DNA of 64,000 nucleotides from a virus. The notes beneath the pieces are model-generated. The model worked only from the letters and a program-made list of their open reading frames with translations. It did no database searches and was not told where the DNA came from. The translations under genes and the position numbers were made by a program. Position 1 is the first letter of the stretch. Each line of letters begins with the position of its first letter. The stretch spans positions 62,001 through 126,000 of the IMG/VR virus record IMGVR_UViG_3300013094_000017; one strand, given 5' to 3'. Shown in pieces: positions 15,706 through 24,179 of this stretch.

Positions 15706-15729
15706 AAAAGGCCCTACGGGGCCTTTTTT
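15706..15729 (+). terminator. Rho-independent terminator
   Basis: A 9-bp stem (AAAAGGCCC / GGGCCTTTT, 15706-15714 with 15719-15727) around a TACG loop runs into six T residues (15724-15729). It separates the MoxR gene from the VWA gene's promoter. Confidence 0.85.
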
Positions 15730-15732
15730 CAC

Positions 15733-15761
15733 TTGTGTTATGGTAAAGAAGAGTGTATAAT
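15733..15761 (+). promoter_or_regulatory. Sigma70-type promoter before the VWA gene
   Basis: TTGTGT (15733-15738), 17 bases, TATAAT (15756-15761), directly after the terminator and 28 bases before the VWA protein's ATG. Confidence 0.65.
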
Positions 15762-15789
15762 ATATACATATTAAACAGAAAGGTATATT

Positions 15790-17043
15790 ATGTCAGTAAT
15801 GAAAGCAGAAAAAGTTAAGAAGCCAACAAAGACACGTGAGTATTCACCTGCTGAAAAGAACAAGATTATTGAAAAACTTGTAACTGCTCGGGTTGGGTTG
15901 CTATTACGACATCCTTTCTTTGGCAATATGGCTACACGTATGCAATTAATTGATGCAAGTGATTGGTGTAGTACACTTGCTACAGATGGTCGCAACTTCT
16001 ATTATAACAACGACTTTGTCAGCAAATTAAAGCCTAAAGAAGCAGAGTTCGGATTTGCACACGAAGTATTACATAACGTGTTTGACCATATGGGTCGTAA
16101 AGGTGACCGTGATCATCAATTGTCAAACATTGCCGCAGACTATGCTGTAAATCAAATTCTTAAAGATGAACGCATCGGTGAAGTTCCTAACTGGATCAAA
16201 ATTTTCCAAGACAATAAGTATCGTGGTATGAGCTACGAACAAATTTATGACGACTTGTATCAAAATGCCGAAAAGATCGACATTAGTTCGTTAGGCGAGA
16301 TGTTAGACGAGCATTTAGATGACGGCGAAGGTGAAGACGGTCAAGGCAACGGCGGCGACCAAGAAGGTAAGAGCGGTCGTCCTAAACTAACAGCAGAAGA
16401 AAAGAAAGCTATCCGCGATGAAATCAAAGAAGCTATGGTAGCGGCTGCTCAAAGTGCAGGTGCTGGTAAATTGCCAGCAGGTATCCGCAGATTAATTACA
16501 GACTTTACAGAACCGCAAATGGACTGGCGTGAATTGTTACGTATGAATATCCAAAGCATTATGAAAAGTAACTTTAGTTTTAGTCGTCCAAATCGTAAGA
16601 GCCAACATTCAGGTGCTGTATTACCAGGCATGACTAACGAAGAAACTATTGATGTAAGCGTAGCAATTGATATGTCAGGTAGTATCAGCGATAAGATGGC
16701 TAAAGACTTCTTAAGCGAAGTTAAAGGCATCATGGATGAATACGTTGACTTTAAATTAGACTTATGGTGTTTTGATACACAAGTTTACAACTATGCTAAA
16801 TTCTCAGGCGATACTGCTGACGAAATTATGTCATACGAAGTTAAAGGTGGTGGTGGTACAGACTTCGATGCAAACTACGAGTTTATGAAAGAAAACGAAA
16901 TTGAGCCAAAACGCTTTATTATGTTTACTGATGGATATCCGGCCGGATCTTGGGGGGACGAAAACTATTGCGAATCACTATTTGTTATTCACGGTAATGA
17001 TTCAATTATTCCACCGTTTGGGCAGGTTGCGTATTATAAGTGA
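15790..17043 (+). CDS. Metallopeptidase-like / VWA-domain protein (MoxR partner)
   Basis: 417 residues. The N-terminal part has FAHEVLHNVFDH (89-100), an HExxH zinc-peptidase motif, followed by NIAADYAVNQIL (~113-124) as in DUF2201-type putative metallopeptidases. An acidic, Gly-rich linker lies around 175-205. The C-terminal domain has VSVAIDMSGSISDKM with the MIDAS D-x-S-x-S (~294-298) and GGGGTDFDANYEFM, characteristic of VWA-like domains that bind metal. In bacteria such proteins pair with MoxR ATPases, and here the ATPase is immediately upstream. The last 38 bases overlap an antisense HNH gene. Confidence 0.82.
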   Translation: MSVMKAEKVKKPTKTREYSPAEKNKIIEKLVTARVGLLLRHPFFGNMATRMQLIDASDWCSTLATDGRNFYYNNDFVSKLKPKEAEFGFAHEVLHNVFDHMGRKGDRDHQLSNIAADYAVNQILKDERIGEVPNWIKIFQDNKYRGMSYEQIYDDLYQNAEKIDISSLGEMLDEHLDDGEGEDGQGNGGDQEGKSGRPKLTAEEKKAIRDEIKEAMVAAAQSAGAGKLPAGIRRLITDFTEPQMDWRELLRMNIQSIMKSNFSFSRPNRKSQHSGAVLPGMTNEETIDVSVAIDMSGSISDKMAKDFLSEVKGIMDEYVDFKLDLWCFDTQVYNYAKFSGDTADEIMSYEVKGGGGTDFDANYEFMKENEIEPKRFIMFTDGYPAGSWGDENYCESLFVIHGNDSIIPPFGQVAYYK

Positions 17044-17632
17044 TTCCTAAACTGAAATCTTCATACAATTGTTCTTTGGACTTGTGAGAAGTTTTGCTTT
17101 TAGCATAGTTTTCTGTACAATGTACAAGACGAAGGTTAGTAATATCCGAGACAATATTAGCAGGTATAGAGTTTCGAAATCCGTCTGCTACACTATAGAT
17201 ATGATCAATATGCCATTCTCTACCTCGTAATCCTTGCGGATCTAACATACCTTTATGTCGATTGTACATTGTATCGGCATATTGATGACACCGATCTATA
17301 TACTGTTTTAGAGTTAATCCCTCAACAGAATAATCTTTGTGGTTATGATATTCATTCCAGTATTCTTTTTTGTTAGCTTTGATTTTAGCACGGGCTTCGG
17401 GTATATGAGCAGCATTAGATACTCCGTAACGTTCTTCCATAACTTGTTGACGTTTTTCTTTAATAGTAGGACTAGAACTAGCATTAGGTACCCCATATCG
17501 TTTAATAGAAGTTGCTTGCATCTTAGCCTGAACCGCCGGGCATCGTGCAGGAATTTTAGAGCATTTATGTTTTCCATTCCAGGTAATATAAGTAGCTTCT
17601 TGGCCGCAGTTATTTTCGCATAGTATTTTCAT
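17006..17632 (-). CDS. HNH homing endonuclease at the VWA gene 3' end
   Basis: 208 residues. A Cys4 zinc motif (C5, C9, C24, C31) is followed by two KYG-type repeats (RYGVPN 45-50, RYGVSN 68-73) and an HNH core (EWHIDHIYSVADGFRNSI, 139-156; NLRLVH..N..K, ~166-178). Its architecture matches the HNH gene at 1674-2501, so the two are relatives. The 3' end is antisense to the last 38 bases of the VWA gene. A perfect TATAAATA lies 5 bases before its start codon, which would give an almost leaderless transcript. Confidence 0.85.
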   Translation of the reverse strand: MKILCENNCGQEATYITWNGKHKCSKIPARCPAVQAKMQATSIKRYGVPNASSSPTIKEKRQQVMEERYGVSNAAHIPEARAKIKANKKEYWNEYHNHKDYSVEGLTLKQYIDRCHQYADTMYNRHKGMLDPQGLRGREWHIDHIYSVADGFRNSIPANIVSDITNLRLVHCTENYAKSKTSHKSKEQLYEDFSLGITYNTQPAQTVE

Positions 17633-17637
17633 AAATG

Positions 17638-17645
17638 TATTTATA
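17638..17645 (-). promoter_or_regulatory. T4-type late promoter box (TATAAATA)
   Basis: Exact TATAAATA on the minus strand just upstream of the HNH start at 17632. Transcription would begin at or next to the start codon. Confidence 0.5.
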
Positions 17646-17707
17646 TAAAGTAGCCGTCAGTAAACAAAATATAGTATCAACTAATTAATTCATCACTTCA
17701 TAAATGG

Positions 17708-17736
17708 TTGACAATTATCAAAATATGTATTACACT
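17708..17736 (+). promoter_or_regulatory. Sigma70-type promoter
   Basis: TTGACA (17708-17713), 17 bases, TACACT (17731-17736), in the 136-base gap between the HNH gene and the + strand operon that starts at 17769. Confidence 0.55.
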
Positions 17737-17747
17737 AATTACTAATA

Positions 17748-17755
17748 TATAAATA
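17748..17755 (+). promoter_or_regulatory. T4-type late promoter box (TATAAATA)
   Basis: Exact TATAAATA on the + strand, 13 bases before ATG 17769 and just after a sigma70-type promoter, so this operon may be read both early and late. Confidence 0.55.
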
Positions 17756-17768
17756 AAGTAGGTATTTA

Positions 17769-18050
17769 ATGTCTCTAGCCAAGGAAATAATAAATCCATT
17801 GAACGTATTAGGGCAACGCAGGTTGAACTATATACCATCTCACTTTAGTACAATGTGTATTAGTAATACTCGTATTTTTGCAGAGATCGATCAATGGATT
17901 TATCATAACCTAGATAGTAGATATTGTGTTCGGGTTAAGCAAGGGCTCGATGCACAAAGAAGAATAGTAGACGTGATTGAGATCGGAATAGAAGATCATA
18001 AAGAATTAACTATGTTCAGTTTAGCATGTCCACTCTTGCACAAAAAATAA
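17769..18050 (+). CDS. Conserved T4-like phage protein, 93 aa
   Basis: A 93-residue protein with ISNTRIFAEIDQWIYHNLDS and YCVRVKQGLDAQRRIVDVIE, followed by an aliphatic C-terminal helix. It resembles small conserved hypotheticals of cyanophage-type T4 relatives. Two promoters precede it. Its stop at 18048-18050 overlaps the ribosome-binding region of the next gene. Confidence 0.65.
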   Translation: MSLAKEIINPLNVLGQRRLNYIPSHFSTMCISNTRIFAEIDQWIYHNLDSRYCVRVKQGLDAQRRIVDVIEIGIEDHKELTMFSLACPLLHKK

Positions 18051-18067
18051 TTAGGAGAACCAGAAAA

Positions 18068-18316
18068 ATGGCACAAGAAGATCAAGTAGTAGATACACCA
18101 GAAGTAGCACCAGAACAAGCAGCACCAGCACCAGAATTAACTATTGTTGATTTACAGAATTTACGTTCAATTATTGATGTAGCATCACGTCGTGGTGCAT
18201 TTGGCGCAGCTGAAATGGCAGCAGTAGGTGGTGTATTTAATAAGCTAGATGCTTTCTTAGCAGTAGCAGCACCACAAGCACCAGCTGACGCACCTGCTGA
18301 TCAACCAGCAGCTTAA
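18068..18316 (+). CDS. Conserved small T4-like phage protein, 82 aa
   Basis: The open frame extends back to 18026, but ATG 18068 follows a TAGGAGA ribosome site and gives MAQEDQVVDTPEVAPEQAAP. A Pro/Ala-rich N-terminus is followed by a conserved helical core (LQNLRSIIDVASRRGAFGAA, EMAAVGGVFNKLDAFL) and an Ala/Pro tail. The core looks like a widely conserved protein of environmental T4-like phages. Function unknown. Confidence 0.7.
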   Translation: MAQEDQVVDTPEVAPEQAAPAPELTIVDLQNLRSIIDVASRRGAFGAAEMAAVGGVFNKLDAFLAVAAPQAPADAPADQPAA

Positions 18317-18327
18317 GGAGAAATAAA

Positions 18328-18915
18328 ATGAAACATATTGGTAAGATGAAAAACAATTCGGCTAGATTAGCCATTGTGTATCGTACAATACCGGGCGAGC
18401 CAAATAACTGTTTAGTTGTTGGCACACAAGGATTAGGTGATAGTTATCACGATTCACTAATGTCATTGTTAGAAAGCGATGCGGCACAACAAGCAAACGA
18501 ACTAGCAGATGCATTAGCAGTACGCAAATTCCCAGATGGTAGCGTAATGTTAGGTTATCTACATTCATACGGGCATTTGAAGAAAGTTCCTACTAATATG
18601 GTTCTTATGACTCCAGATAGTCAAACACAGATCCAGTTAGATGAATTAAATCGAATCATTGCTGACCAAAAAGGTATTACAGTTGATCAATTGGCAGTAA
18701 ACGATGGATCAGCTCCTGCTCCAAAATCTACCAAAACAGTTGAAGTAGATACTACAGATACTGCCCAAGGTAAGAAAGAGTCATTCGAAATGACTCCAGC
18801 AGAAATGCGTAGTCGTGCAGATGCTTTATATAAAGAAGCTGCTAAATTACGTAAAGACGCAGACACAATGGATCCTCCAAAAAGCAAGAAAAAAGTTGCT
18901 GCTGTAGAGGTTTAA
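18328..18915 (+). CDS. Conserved phage protein, 195 aa
   Basis: 195 residues; an AAGGAG site precedes ATG 18328. The N-terminal domain (ARLAIVYRTIPGEPNNCLVV, YHDSLMSLLESDAAQQANEL) is globular. The C-terminal third is Lys/Ala-rich and helical (MTPAEMRSRADALYKEAAKL). It resembles conserved hypotheticals of T4-like cyanophages. The DHFR gene begins with TTG directly after its stop, so the two are probably co-translated. Confidence 0.65.
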   Translation: MKHIGKMKNNSARLAIVYRTIPGEPNNCLVVGTQGLGDSYHDSLMSLLESDAAQQANELADALAVRKFPDGSVMLGYLHSYGHLKKVPTNMVLMTPDSQTQIQLDELNRIIADQKGITVDQLAVNDGSAPAPKSTKTVEVDTTDTAQGKKESFEMTPAEMRSRADALYKEAAKLRKDADTMDPPKSKKKVAAVEV

Positions 18916-19404
18916 TTGATAGCGGGCGTCGTAGCAGTAGAACGTAACCAGGGCATTGGATTTGAAGGTCAGATGCCCTGGCCGCACCTTAAAGGTGATA
19001 TGAAATCATTTGTTAGATTAACAACAGATAAGATTGTAGTAATGGGCTCAACTACATGGAAGGGATTAGGTAAGCAATTGCCAAATCGTATCAATGTTGT
19101 TATTAGTTCAGAACTGCATCCAGGTGCTCATCTTACTTTTACAGATCCAGTAGAAGCTATCACAGAATTACAAGAACGGTATGCAAATAAAGATATCTTC
19201 ATCATTGGTGGTCAACAGTTATATGATAGCGTTAAAGATCTAATCAGCGTGTATTATGTAACCGAAATTGACGCAGCCTATACCTGCGATAAATTCTTTA
19301 ATCTAACCTATGTAGAAGATCACTATCCGTTAGTTGAGGAAATTGAACATTTTGAAGCCACTGACACAACCCCAGCATATACTATTAAAGAGTACAGAAA
19401 ATGA
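18916..19404 (+). CDS. frd: Dihydrofolate reductase
   Basis: 162 residues, typical length, starting at TTG 18916 directly after the previous stop (MIAGVVAVERNQGIGFEGQM). Conserved features: GIG..G..PW (13-22), the catalytic acid D28 in HLKGDMKSF, the NADPH-binding VVMGSTTWKGLG (~41-52), and FIIGGQQLYDS (~94-104). It reduces dihydrofolate to tetrahydrofolate, which ThyA, encoded next with a 4-base overlap, consumes. Confidence 0.9.
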   Translation: MIAGVVAVERNQGIGFEGQMPWPHLKGDMKSFVRLTTDKIVVMGSTTWKGLGKQLPNRINVVISSELHPGAHLTFTDPVEAITELQERYANKDIFIIGGQQLYDSVKDLISVYYVTEIDAAYTCDKFFNLTYVEDHYPLVEEIEHFEATDTTPAYTIKEYRK

Positions 19405-20273
19405 AACAATACCTAGCAGCACTTAAAGATGTTTTAGAAAATGGTGATCATCGTCCTGATCGAACAGGCGTTGGCACTATTAGTAAATTTGGAGTACAAC
19501 TACGTTTTGATCTTGAAAAAGGTTTTCCAGCAGTTACAACAAAAAAACTTGCTTGGAAAAGTGTAGTTAGCGAACTACTTTGGTTTATTGAAGGTAGCGG
19601 CGATGAGCGCAGACTAGCTGAGATCCTATACGGTGATCGTATGGTAGAAAAGAAAACCATATGGACAGACAATGCTAATTCAGATTATTGGGTTGAGAAA
19701 CGCATGAAACGCAGTCCAAGTGATCTAGGTCGTATCTACGGAGTACAATGGCGCAAGTGGCGTAAACCTATAGTACGCATTAATAAGGTTATCTTACAGA
19801 ATCACGATCAATTGATAGAATTAATCGCTGGTATAAAGGAAGATCCCTACAGTCGCAGACACATCTTATCAGCCTGGAATCCCGGAGAACTTGATCTAAT
19901 GGCATTACCGCCATGTCATGTCATGTGTCAATTCTATGTAAACAATGGTCGATTAAGTTGCCAAATGTATCAACGTAGTGCTGATATGTTTTTGGGATTA
20001 CCATTTAATATTGCCAGTTACGCATTATTCACTCACATGATTGCTCAAGTTTGCCATCTTGAAGTCGGCGAGTTAGTTATTGTAATCGGTGATGCTCATA
20101 TCTATGAAAATCATATCGAGCAGGTTAAAGAGCAATTAACTCGTAAACCTTTAGCTGCTCCTACATTGAAATTAAATCCAGAGATTGATGTTATCATGGA
20201 TTTTGAAATGGATGATATTACATTAGAAGGGTACGAAAGCCACGACGCTATCAAAGCGCCGATGGCTGTTTAG
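19401..20273 (+). CDS. thyA: Thymidylate synthase
   Basis: 290 residues, similar to T4 Td (286). It makes dTMP from dUMP using methylene-tetrahydrofolate. Signatures: R21 in DRTGVGT, W61-F62 (ELLWFIEGS), the phosphate-binding RR152-153 (YSRRHILSAWNP), the catalytic Cys172 in LPPCHVMCQFYV, and the QRSADMFLGLPFNIASYA segment. There is no sign of an intron, which T4 td carries. It is the last + strand gene before the convergent tail operon; only 3 bases separate it from the opposing stop. Confidence 0.95.
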   Translation: MKQYLAALKDVLENGDHRPDRTGVGTISKFGVQLRFDLEKGFPAVTTKKLAWKSVVSELLWFIEGSGDERRLAEILYGDRMVEKKTIWTDNANSDYWVEKRMKRSPSDLGRIYGVQWRKWRKPIVRINKVILQNHDQLIELIAGIKEDPYSRRHILSAWNPGELDLMALPPCHVMCQFYVNNGRLSCQMYQRSADMFLGLPFNIASYALFTHMIAQVCHLEVGELVIVIGDAHIYENHIEQVKEQLTRKPLAAPTLKLNPEIDVIMDFEMDDITLEGYESHDAIKAPMAV

Positions 20274-20276
20274 TCT

Positions 20277-20504
20277 TTATCCAGGGTTAGCCAGCGCAGT
20301 TAGTTGAGCCTGTATTGTTGCTAACTGTGCCTGTAGATCAGAAATTGTCGGTGGTGCAGGAGGAGGTGGCGGAGGTGGAGGTGTCCATGTGCTGGTTATA
20401 TCCTCCCATCCATTGTTAATTGCTGTTTGCATGTAAGGCAGTTGATGTGATATTGTCTCATCGTATGCATATACATCGCCGTTTGGGTTTTTGAAATATC
20501 TCAT
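20277..20504 (-). CDS. Small tail-fibre-associated protein (assembly-like), 75 aa
   Basis: 75 residues: MRYFKNPNGDVYAYD at the start, a proline run (WTPPPPPPPPAPP, residues ~40-52) and a short coiled coil (ISDLQAQLATIQAQLTAL). Short proteins with a YFKNP.G.VYAYD start and a QAQL coil at the end of tail-fibre genes are usually called fibre assembly/chaperone proteins. It is the last gene of the minus-strand tail operon, 9 bases after the fibre gene. No terminator hairpin is seen at this convergent end. Confidence 0.6.
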   Translation of the reverse strand: MRYFKNPNGDVYAYDETISHQLPYMQTAINNGWEDITSTWTPPPPPPPPAPPTISDLQAQLATIQAQLTALANPG

Positions 20505-20513
20505 AATTTATCC

Positions 20514-22373
20514 TTAACTTAATTCTGCCCAGAAGGTACAATCTGCTTCACCTTGCCCACCGCCAACATAATATGTTGCGTCAACTGGTACAATGAAAGA
20601 TACTGCATTACCATTATTATTGTTATTATCATGAGACACGTTAAAGAAATATGTGCCATTTACATAAATTTGATAATTCCCACTTCTACCGTATCCTAAC
20701 ATAACCATTATAGGTTTTCCAGTTGAATTTGTATACGTTACTCCACAAGATCTGCTTGGGTTTGACCAAGTTTGTCCTACTCCTAATCCAGAATTAGGTG
20801 CGCTTACCCAAGTAGTACCATTAGATGTTAATACACGCCCACTTGCACCGGGTGCTACTGTCTGTAATGCAGATGTACCGTTACCTAATAATACTGAATT
20901 AGCAGTTAACGAGTTAGTTCCTATACCACCATTTGCCACAGTTAATGCAGATGCTAGGCTAGATACAGTAACATTGCTAATAGTACCTCCATTAATTGCA
21001 GCAGTTGAGGCAATTAACGAATTAACATTTAATGTGCTGCCTGAGCCAACTGTCCAATTTCCAGTAAGTGTGCCAGCCGTTGTTGGACTACCTGTGGTAA
21101 TATTTTGTGAAATAATATTTAAAGTGCTTCCAGCATTAACTGACCAATTCCCTGTTATTGTTCCGGCAGTTGTTGGCGATCCGCTTGTGATAAATTGACT
21201 AGTAACATTGCCTGCAACATTGCCTGCAACATTACCTGTAACATTGCCTGTTACATTACCTGTTAGGTTTCCGGCAAAGGTTGCTGCTACGGTATTAAAT
21301 GTCCCAGCATTGGCTGTAATATTAGTAGCAGTTACCGTAACTGCGGTCATTGTAGTTGCATAAATCCCTGCAAATTTATTGTTAGGATTACCAATATATA
21401 CCGGCGGAACATTTGATCCTGAGCCAGGCAATAATGAATTACCATCAATCATTAAGATGTTAGTTGTGGTATTATTGTATTGTAAATTGAAAGATATTTT
21501 AGTAGCATTTACTCCGGTCATCTTACCTTCAGAGTTACCGTGATCTGCGTGGAATCTAAATACCCCGCCTACTCCAACCAAAATACCATCATCAGTCGGT
21601 ACATTTAATCCGATTGAAAAATCATTTTGGTAAGTTGATTTTAACAAGAAATCACCCGGAGCATAACTTCTAGTATTATCTACTAGTCCTAATGCAGAAG
21701 ATGCAGTACCCCACAAATAATATCCAGATCCGTTCATGGTGCTGTTAGCTGATATACCAGAAGCATCAGTATCCGCTAATGTGATTCCTTTTCTAAGGGT
21801 AGGAAAATCTCCGTAGAACGATGTGGCAGTATTTACGCTGATATCTTCTGATGCCAGCACTGCTACTACAACATTAGAAGATCCGATTGGAACAATATGT
21901 TGTTCTACATAATGATTATTACCCAAGGAATCTTGTATAGTGGTTAATCCTTGACTTCCGCCACTTCCGCCGCTTCCGCCCGATGTAGACGGACCTACTG
22001 CTAGCCATTTTTTGCCAGTGTAGACATTTAACACGCTTTGGCTTTGATCAAACCATAGATCCCCTGTGGTTAAATTAGTAGGAGAGCTGCCGTTACTTGA
22101 ATATGAAGTATATGCTAGTGACACAAAATTTGTACCGTCAAATACTTTTAATTTTTTGTTAGTAGAATCATACCATAATTGGCCTGTAATAGCCTTAGGT
22201 GGTTGCGCTTTATTAGCAAAGTTTTCTAATAAATGTAAGAAATTTGTATCAATGAATCCGCCGTATCCAGCATAATTCTTACCAACAAATGTCAGGTCAG
22301 TTGATTGATTTATCGAACCGTCTTGAACAGTTGCTAGTGTAGATCCATTTGTTTTATTCAGTATGTATGGCAT
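20514..22373 (-). CDS. Tail fibre-like protein, paralogue 1 (619 aa)
   Basis: Shares the N-terminal module of the next three genes: LTFVGKNYAGYGGFIDTNFL, HLLENFA and ITGQLWYDSTNKKLKVF (residues ~27-80), probably for attachment to the tail. The middle is repetitive and beta-rich, with six GNVT/GNVA units (see repeat at 21202-21273) and two SGSPTTAGTITGNW-type repeats. The C-terminal ~110 residues (GLGVGQTWSNP, PVDATYYVGG..) resemble the end of paralogue 2, perhaps the receptor-binding tip. A virion role is inferred from position and repeats. Confidence 0.75.
   Translation of the reverse strand: MPYILNKTNGSTLATVQDGSINQSTDLTFVGKNYAGYGGFIDTNFLHLLENFANKAQPPKAITGQLWYDSTNKKLKVFDGTNFVSLAYTSYSSNGSSPTNLTTGDLWFDQSQSVLNVYTGKKWLAVGPSTSGGSGGSGGSQGLTTIQDSLGNNHYVEQHIVPIGSSNVVVAVLASEDISVNTATSFYGDFPTLRKGITLADTDASGISANSTMNGSGYYLWGTASSALGLVDNTRSYAPGDFLLKSTYQNDFSIGLNVPTDDGILVGVGGVFRFHADHGNSEGKMTGVNATKISFNLQYNNTTTNILMIDGNSLLPGSGSNVPPVYIGNPNNKFAGIYATTMTAVTVTATNITANAGTFNTVAATFAGNLTGNVTGNVTGNVAGNVAGNVTSQFITSGSPTTAGTITGNWSVNAGSTLNIISQNITTGSPTTAGTLTGNWTVGSGSTLNVNSLIASTAAINGGTISNVTVSSLASALTVANGGIGTNSLTANSVLLGNGTSALQTVAPGASGRVLTSNGTTWVSAPNSGLGVGQTWSNPSRSCGVTYTNSTGKPIMVMLGYGRSGNYQIYVNGTYFFNVSHDNNNNNGNAVSFIVPVDATYYVGGGQGEADCTFWAELS
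21202..21273 (-). repeat. 12-bp tandem repeat in fibre paralogue 1
   Basis: About six imperfect 12-base units of the form GTAACATTGCCT encode the peptide series GNVTGNVTGNVAGNVAGNVT. A similar array occurs in paralogue 2 at 22908-22991. Confidence 0.85.
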
Positions 22374-22387
22374 TGTTTTAACCTATT

Positions 22388-24169
22388 TTATCTAAATTCT
22401 ACCCAATTAATAATTGTTTGACCATCTGAGAGGTTGTTTACTGGTTCATCCGGGCAATAGATATTAATATAGTACGATGCTCCGGGAGGAACAAAAAACT
22501 GTAATGTCATCCATCCTAAATAAGTCGGTCTCCCTGTTTGATTTACGGCCTCTCTCGTGACTTCTACTCCATTTACGTAAGCAATGGACCAAATAGCAGC
22601 ATCTTCAGTATCAGAAGTAATATCAGCTGAACTTACAGTAGCATTTACCCAAATTACGTTACCAGTTCCATTAGTGTAGGGTGTTCCAAATGTCCTAGCT
22701 CCGGTTACATTCTGATAAGATTGTCCTACTCCAAATCCAGAATATGAATAAGATCCACCTAGAGGTACTGGAATTCCATTCATTGTAATACTTGAATTGT
22801 TTAAGGATGTGTTAGGTATACCAGTAACTTTTGTTCCTGCTAATCCTGTAATCCAACTTGGATTATTATACGAGCCGTTAGTATAAACACCGTAAGTAAC
22901 TGTACCGGCGTTACCTGATACATTGCCTGTCACATTGCCTGTTACATTACCCGTTACATTACCCGTCACATTGCCAATAACACTGCCTGTGTGTGTACCA
23001 CTGGTATCACTCCAAACTACTCCTGCGCCGGTGCGTTGAACAATTTTATCTGCCACTGGAGGTACCGATGCGTTAGGTAAATTGTTTATTTGATTTTGTG
23101 TATTGCTAATTGCATTATCGATGTATAATTTAATAGCTTTTTGCGTTGGGATCCTATCATCGCCATTATGAGCAAATGTAGGATCAGTGTCCCAGCGTGC
23201 TATACTCAACAGCGTAGGATCTGTTAATGCTGTGAAACTAACGCTATTGGCATTTACTGTAGGTGCATCAATTGCGTAGGTCCAGATAGTGTTCCATCGT
23301 AATCCCGAACTGCCTAAATTTGCACCATTGTTTGCTACTGGACTCAGTCCATTTAATACATTCCATGTTCCAGCTAATTGGCTTGAATTAGTAGGTGATA
23401 TTAATTTGTTAGCAGTTACAGAACCTGCTTGAATATTTCCGCTTCCGTCTCTTTGTACAATGGTATTAGCCTGAGTTGATGTCGATGCTAGAACATAAGA
23501 TGTAGCACCATCATTTAACAATGCGTTAGCATTAGTAGCATATAGACTAGTGCCAGTTAATGTAGCATCTGTATTGCCCGCAATGTTACCATTTTTAAGT
23601 GTTATACCTTTATGTATATGAGATATGCCAGAGATTAAATTAGTAGATGACGTAACAAAGTCATCGCCACTTATTACATAAATTACTTGATCATTTACTA
23701 ATGCTTCAATAACAGGATGTGCTACATCAGCAGTGTCTAATAATGATACAGATATAAGTCTTGTAGGATTAAATCCCGGAGCTTTCTCTGGTCCAATTAA
23801 AGTAAATCCTGTACCAGTGTTAATGAATAATTGATTGTTAACGCTATCATACCACAAATTACTTGCCGACGATGCTCCGGAGGTAGATGTACTATATGAC
23901 ATCACTGCCAAAGTTTGCCATTGTGTTTCGTTATAAACTTTCAATACATTGTTAGTTTTATCAAACCATAATTGGCCTGTTAGTTTATTTGCTGGTTCTG
24001 TAGCAGCCGCAAAATTTTCTAATAAATGTAAGAAATCATTGTTCTGTATCTCACCAAACTTTGAAACATTTTTACCAACAAACGTGATACTAGACGAAAC
24101 ACTGTCAGTAAATCCGTCTGCTAATTCTAATAGTATCGTGCCGTCTGATTTTGTAATTTGGTATGCCAT
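22388..24169 (-). CDS. Tail fibre-like protein, paralogue 2 (593 aa)
   Basis: The N-terminal module is clear (ITFVGKNVSKFGEIQNNDFL, HLLENFAAATEPANKLTGQL, WFDKTNNVLKVY). A beta-rich repetitive middle contains HKGITLKNGNIAG and a GNVT tandem array. The C-terminus has FGVGQSYQNVTGARTFGTPY and a distal part ending WVEFR, related to paralogue 1. It is separated by 14 bases from the next fibre gene. It probably forms a trimeric fibre or a baseplate-attached spike. Confidence 0.75.
   Translation of the reverse strand: MAYQITKSDGTILLELADGFTDSVSSSITFVGKNVSKFGEIQNNDFLHLLENFAAATEPANKLTGQLWFDKTNNVLKVYNETQWQTLAVMSYSTSTSGASSASNLWYDSVNNQLFINTGTGFTLIGPEKAPGFNPTRLISVSLLDTADVAHPVIEALVNDQVIYVISGDDFVTSSTNLISGISHIHKGITLKNGNIAGNTDATLTGTSLYATNANALLNDGATSYVLASTSTQANTIVQRDGSGNIQAGSVTANKLISPTNSSQLAGTWNVLNGLSPVANNGANLGSSGLRWNTIWTYAIDAPTVNANSVSFTALTDPTLLSIARWDTDPTFAHNGDDRIPTQKAIKLYIDNAISNTQNQINNLPNASVPPVADKIVQRTGAGVVWSDTSGTHTGSVIGNVTGNVTGNVTGNVTGNVSGNAGTVTYGVYTNGSYNNPSWITGLAGTKVTGIPNTSLNNSSITMNGIPVPLGGSYSYSGFGVGQSYQNVTGARTFGTPYTNGTGNVIWVNATVSSADITSDTEDAAIWSIAYVNGVEVTREAVNQTGRPTYLGWMTLQFFVPPGASYYINIYCPDEPVNNLSDGQTIINWVEFR
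22908..22991 (-). repeat. 12-bp tandem repeat in fibre paralogue 2
   Basis: Seven imperfect 12-base units (for example ACATTGCCTGTC) encode GNVT repeats. The units are nearly the same as those in paralogue 1 at 21202-21273, so the two arrays could recombine. Confidence 0.85.
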
Positions 24170-24179
24170 TCTTTATTCC

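Noticed and set aside
20273-20277. Terminator between thyA and the convergent tail operon
   Set aside because: Only 3 bases separate the stops and no hairpin with a T-run is present nearby.
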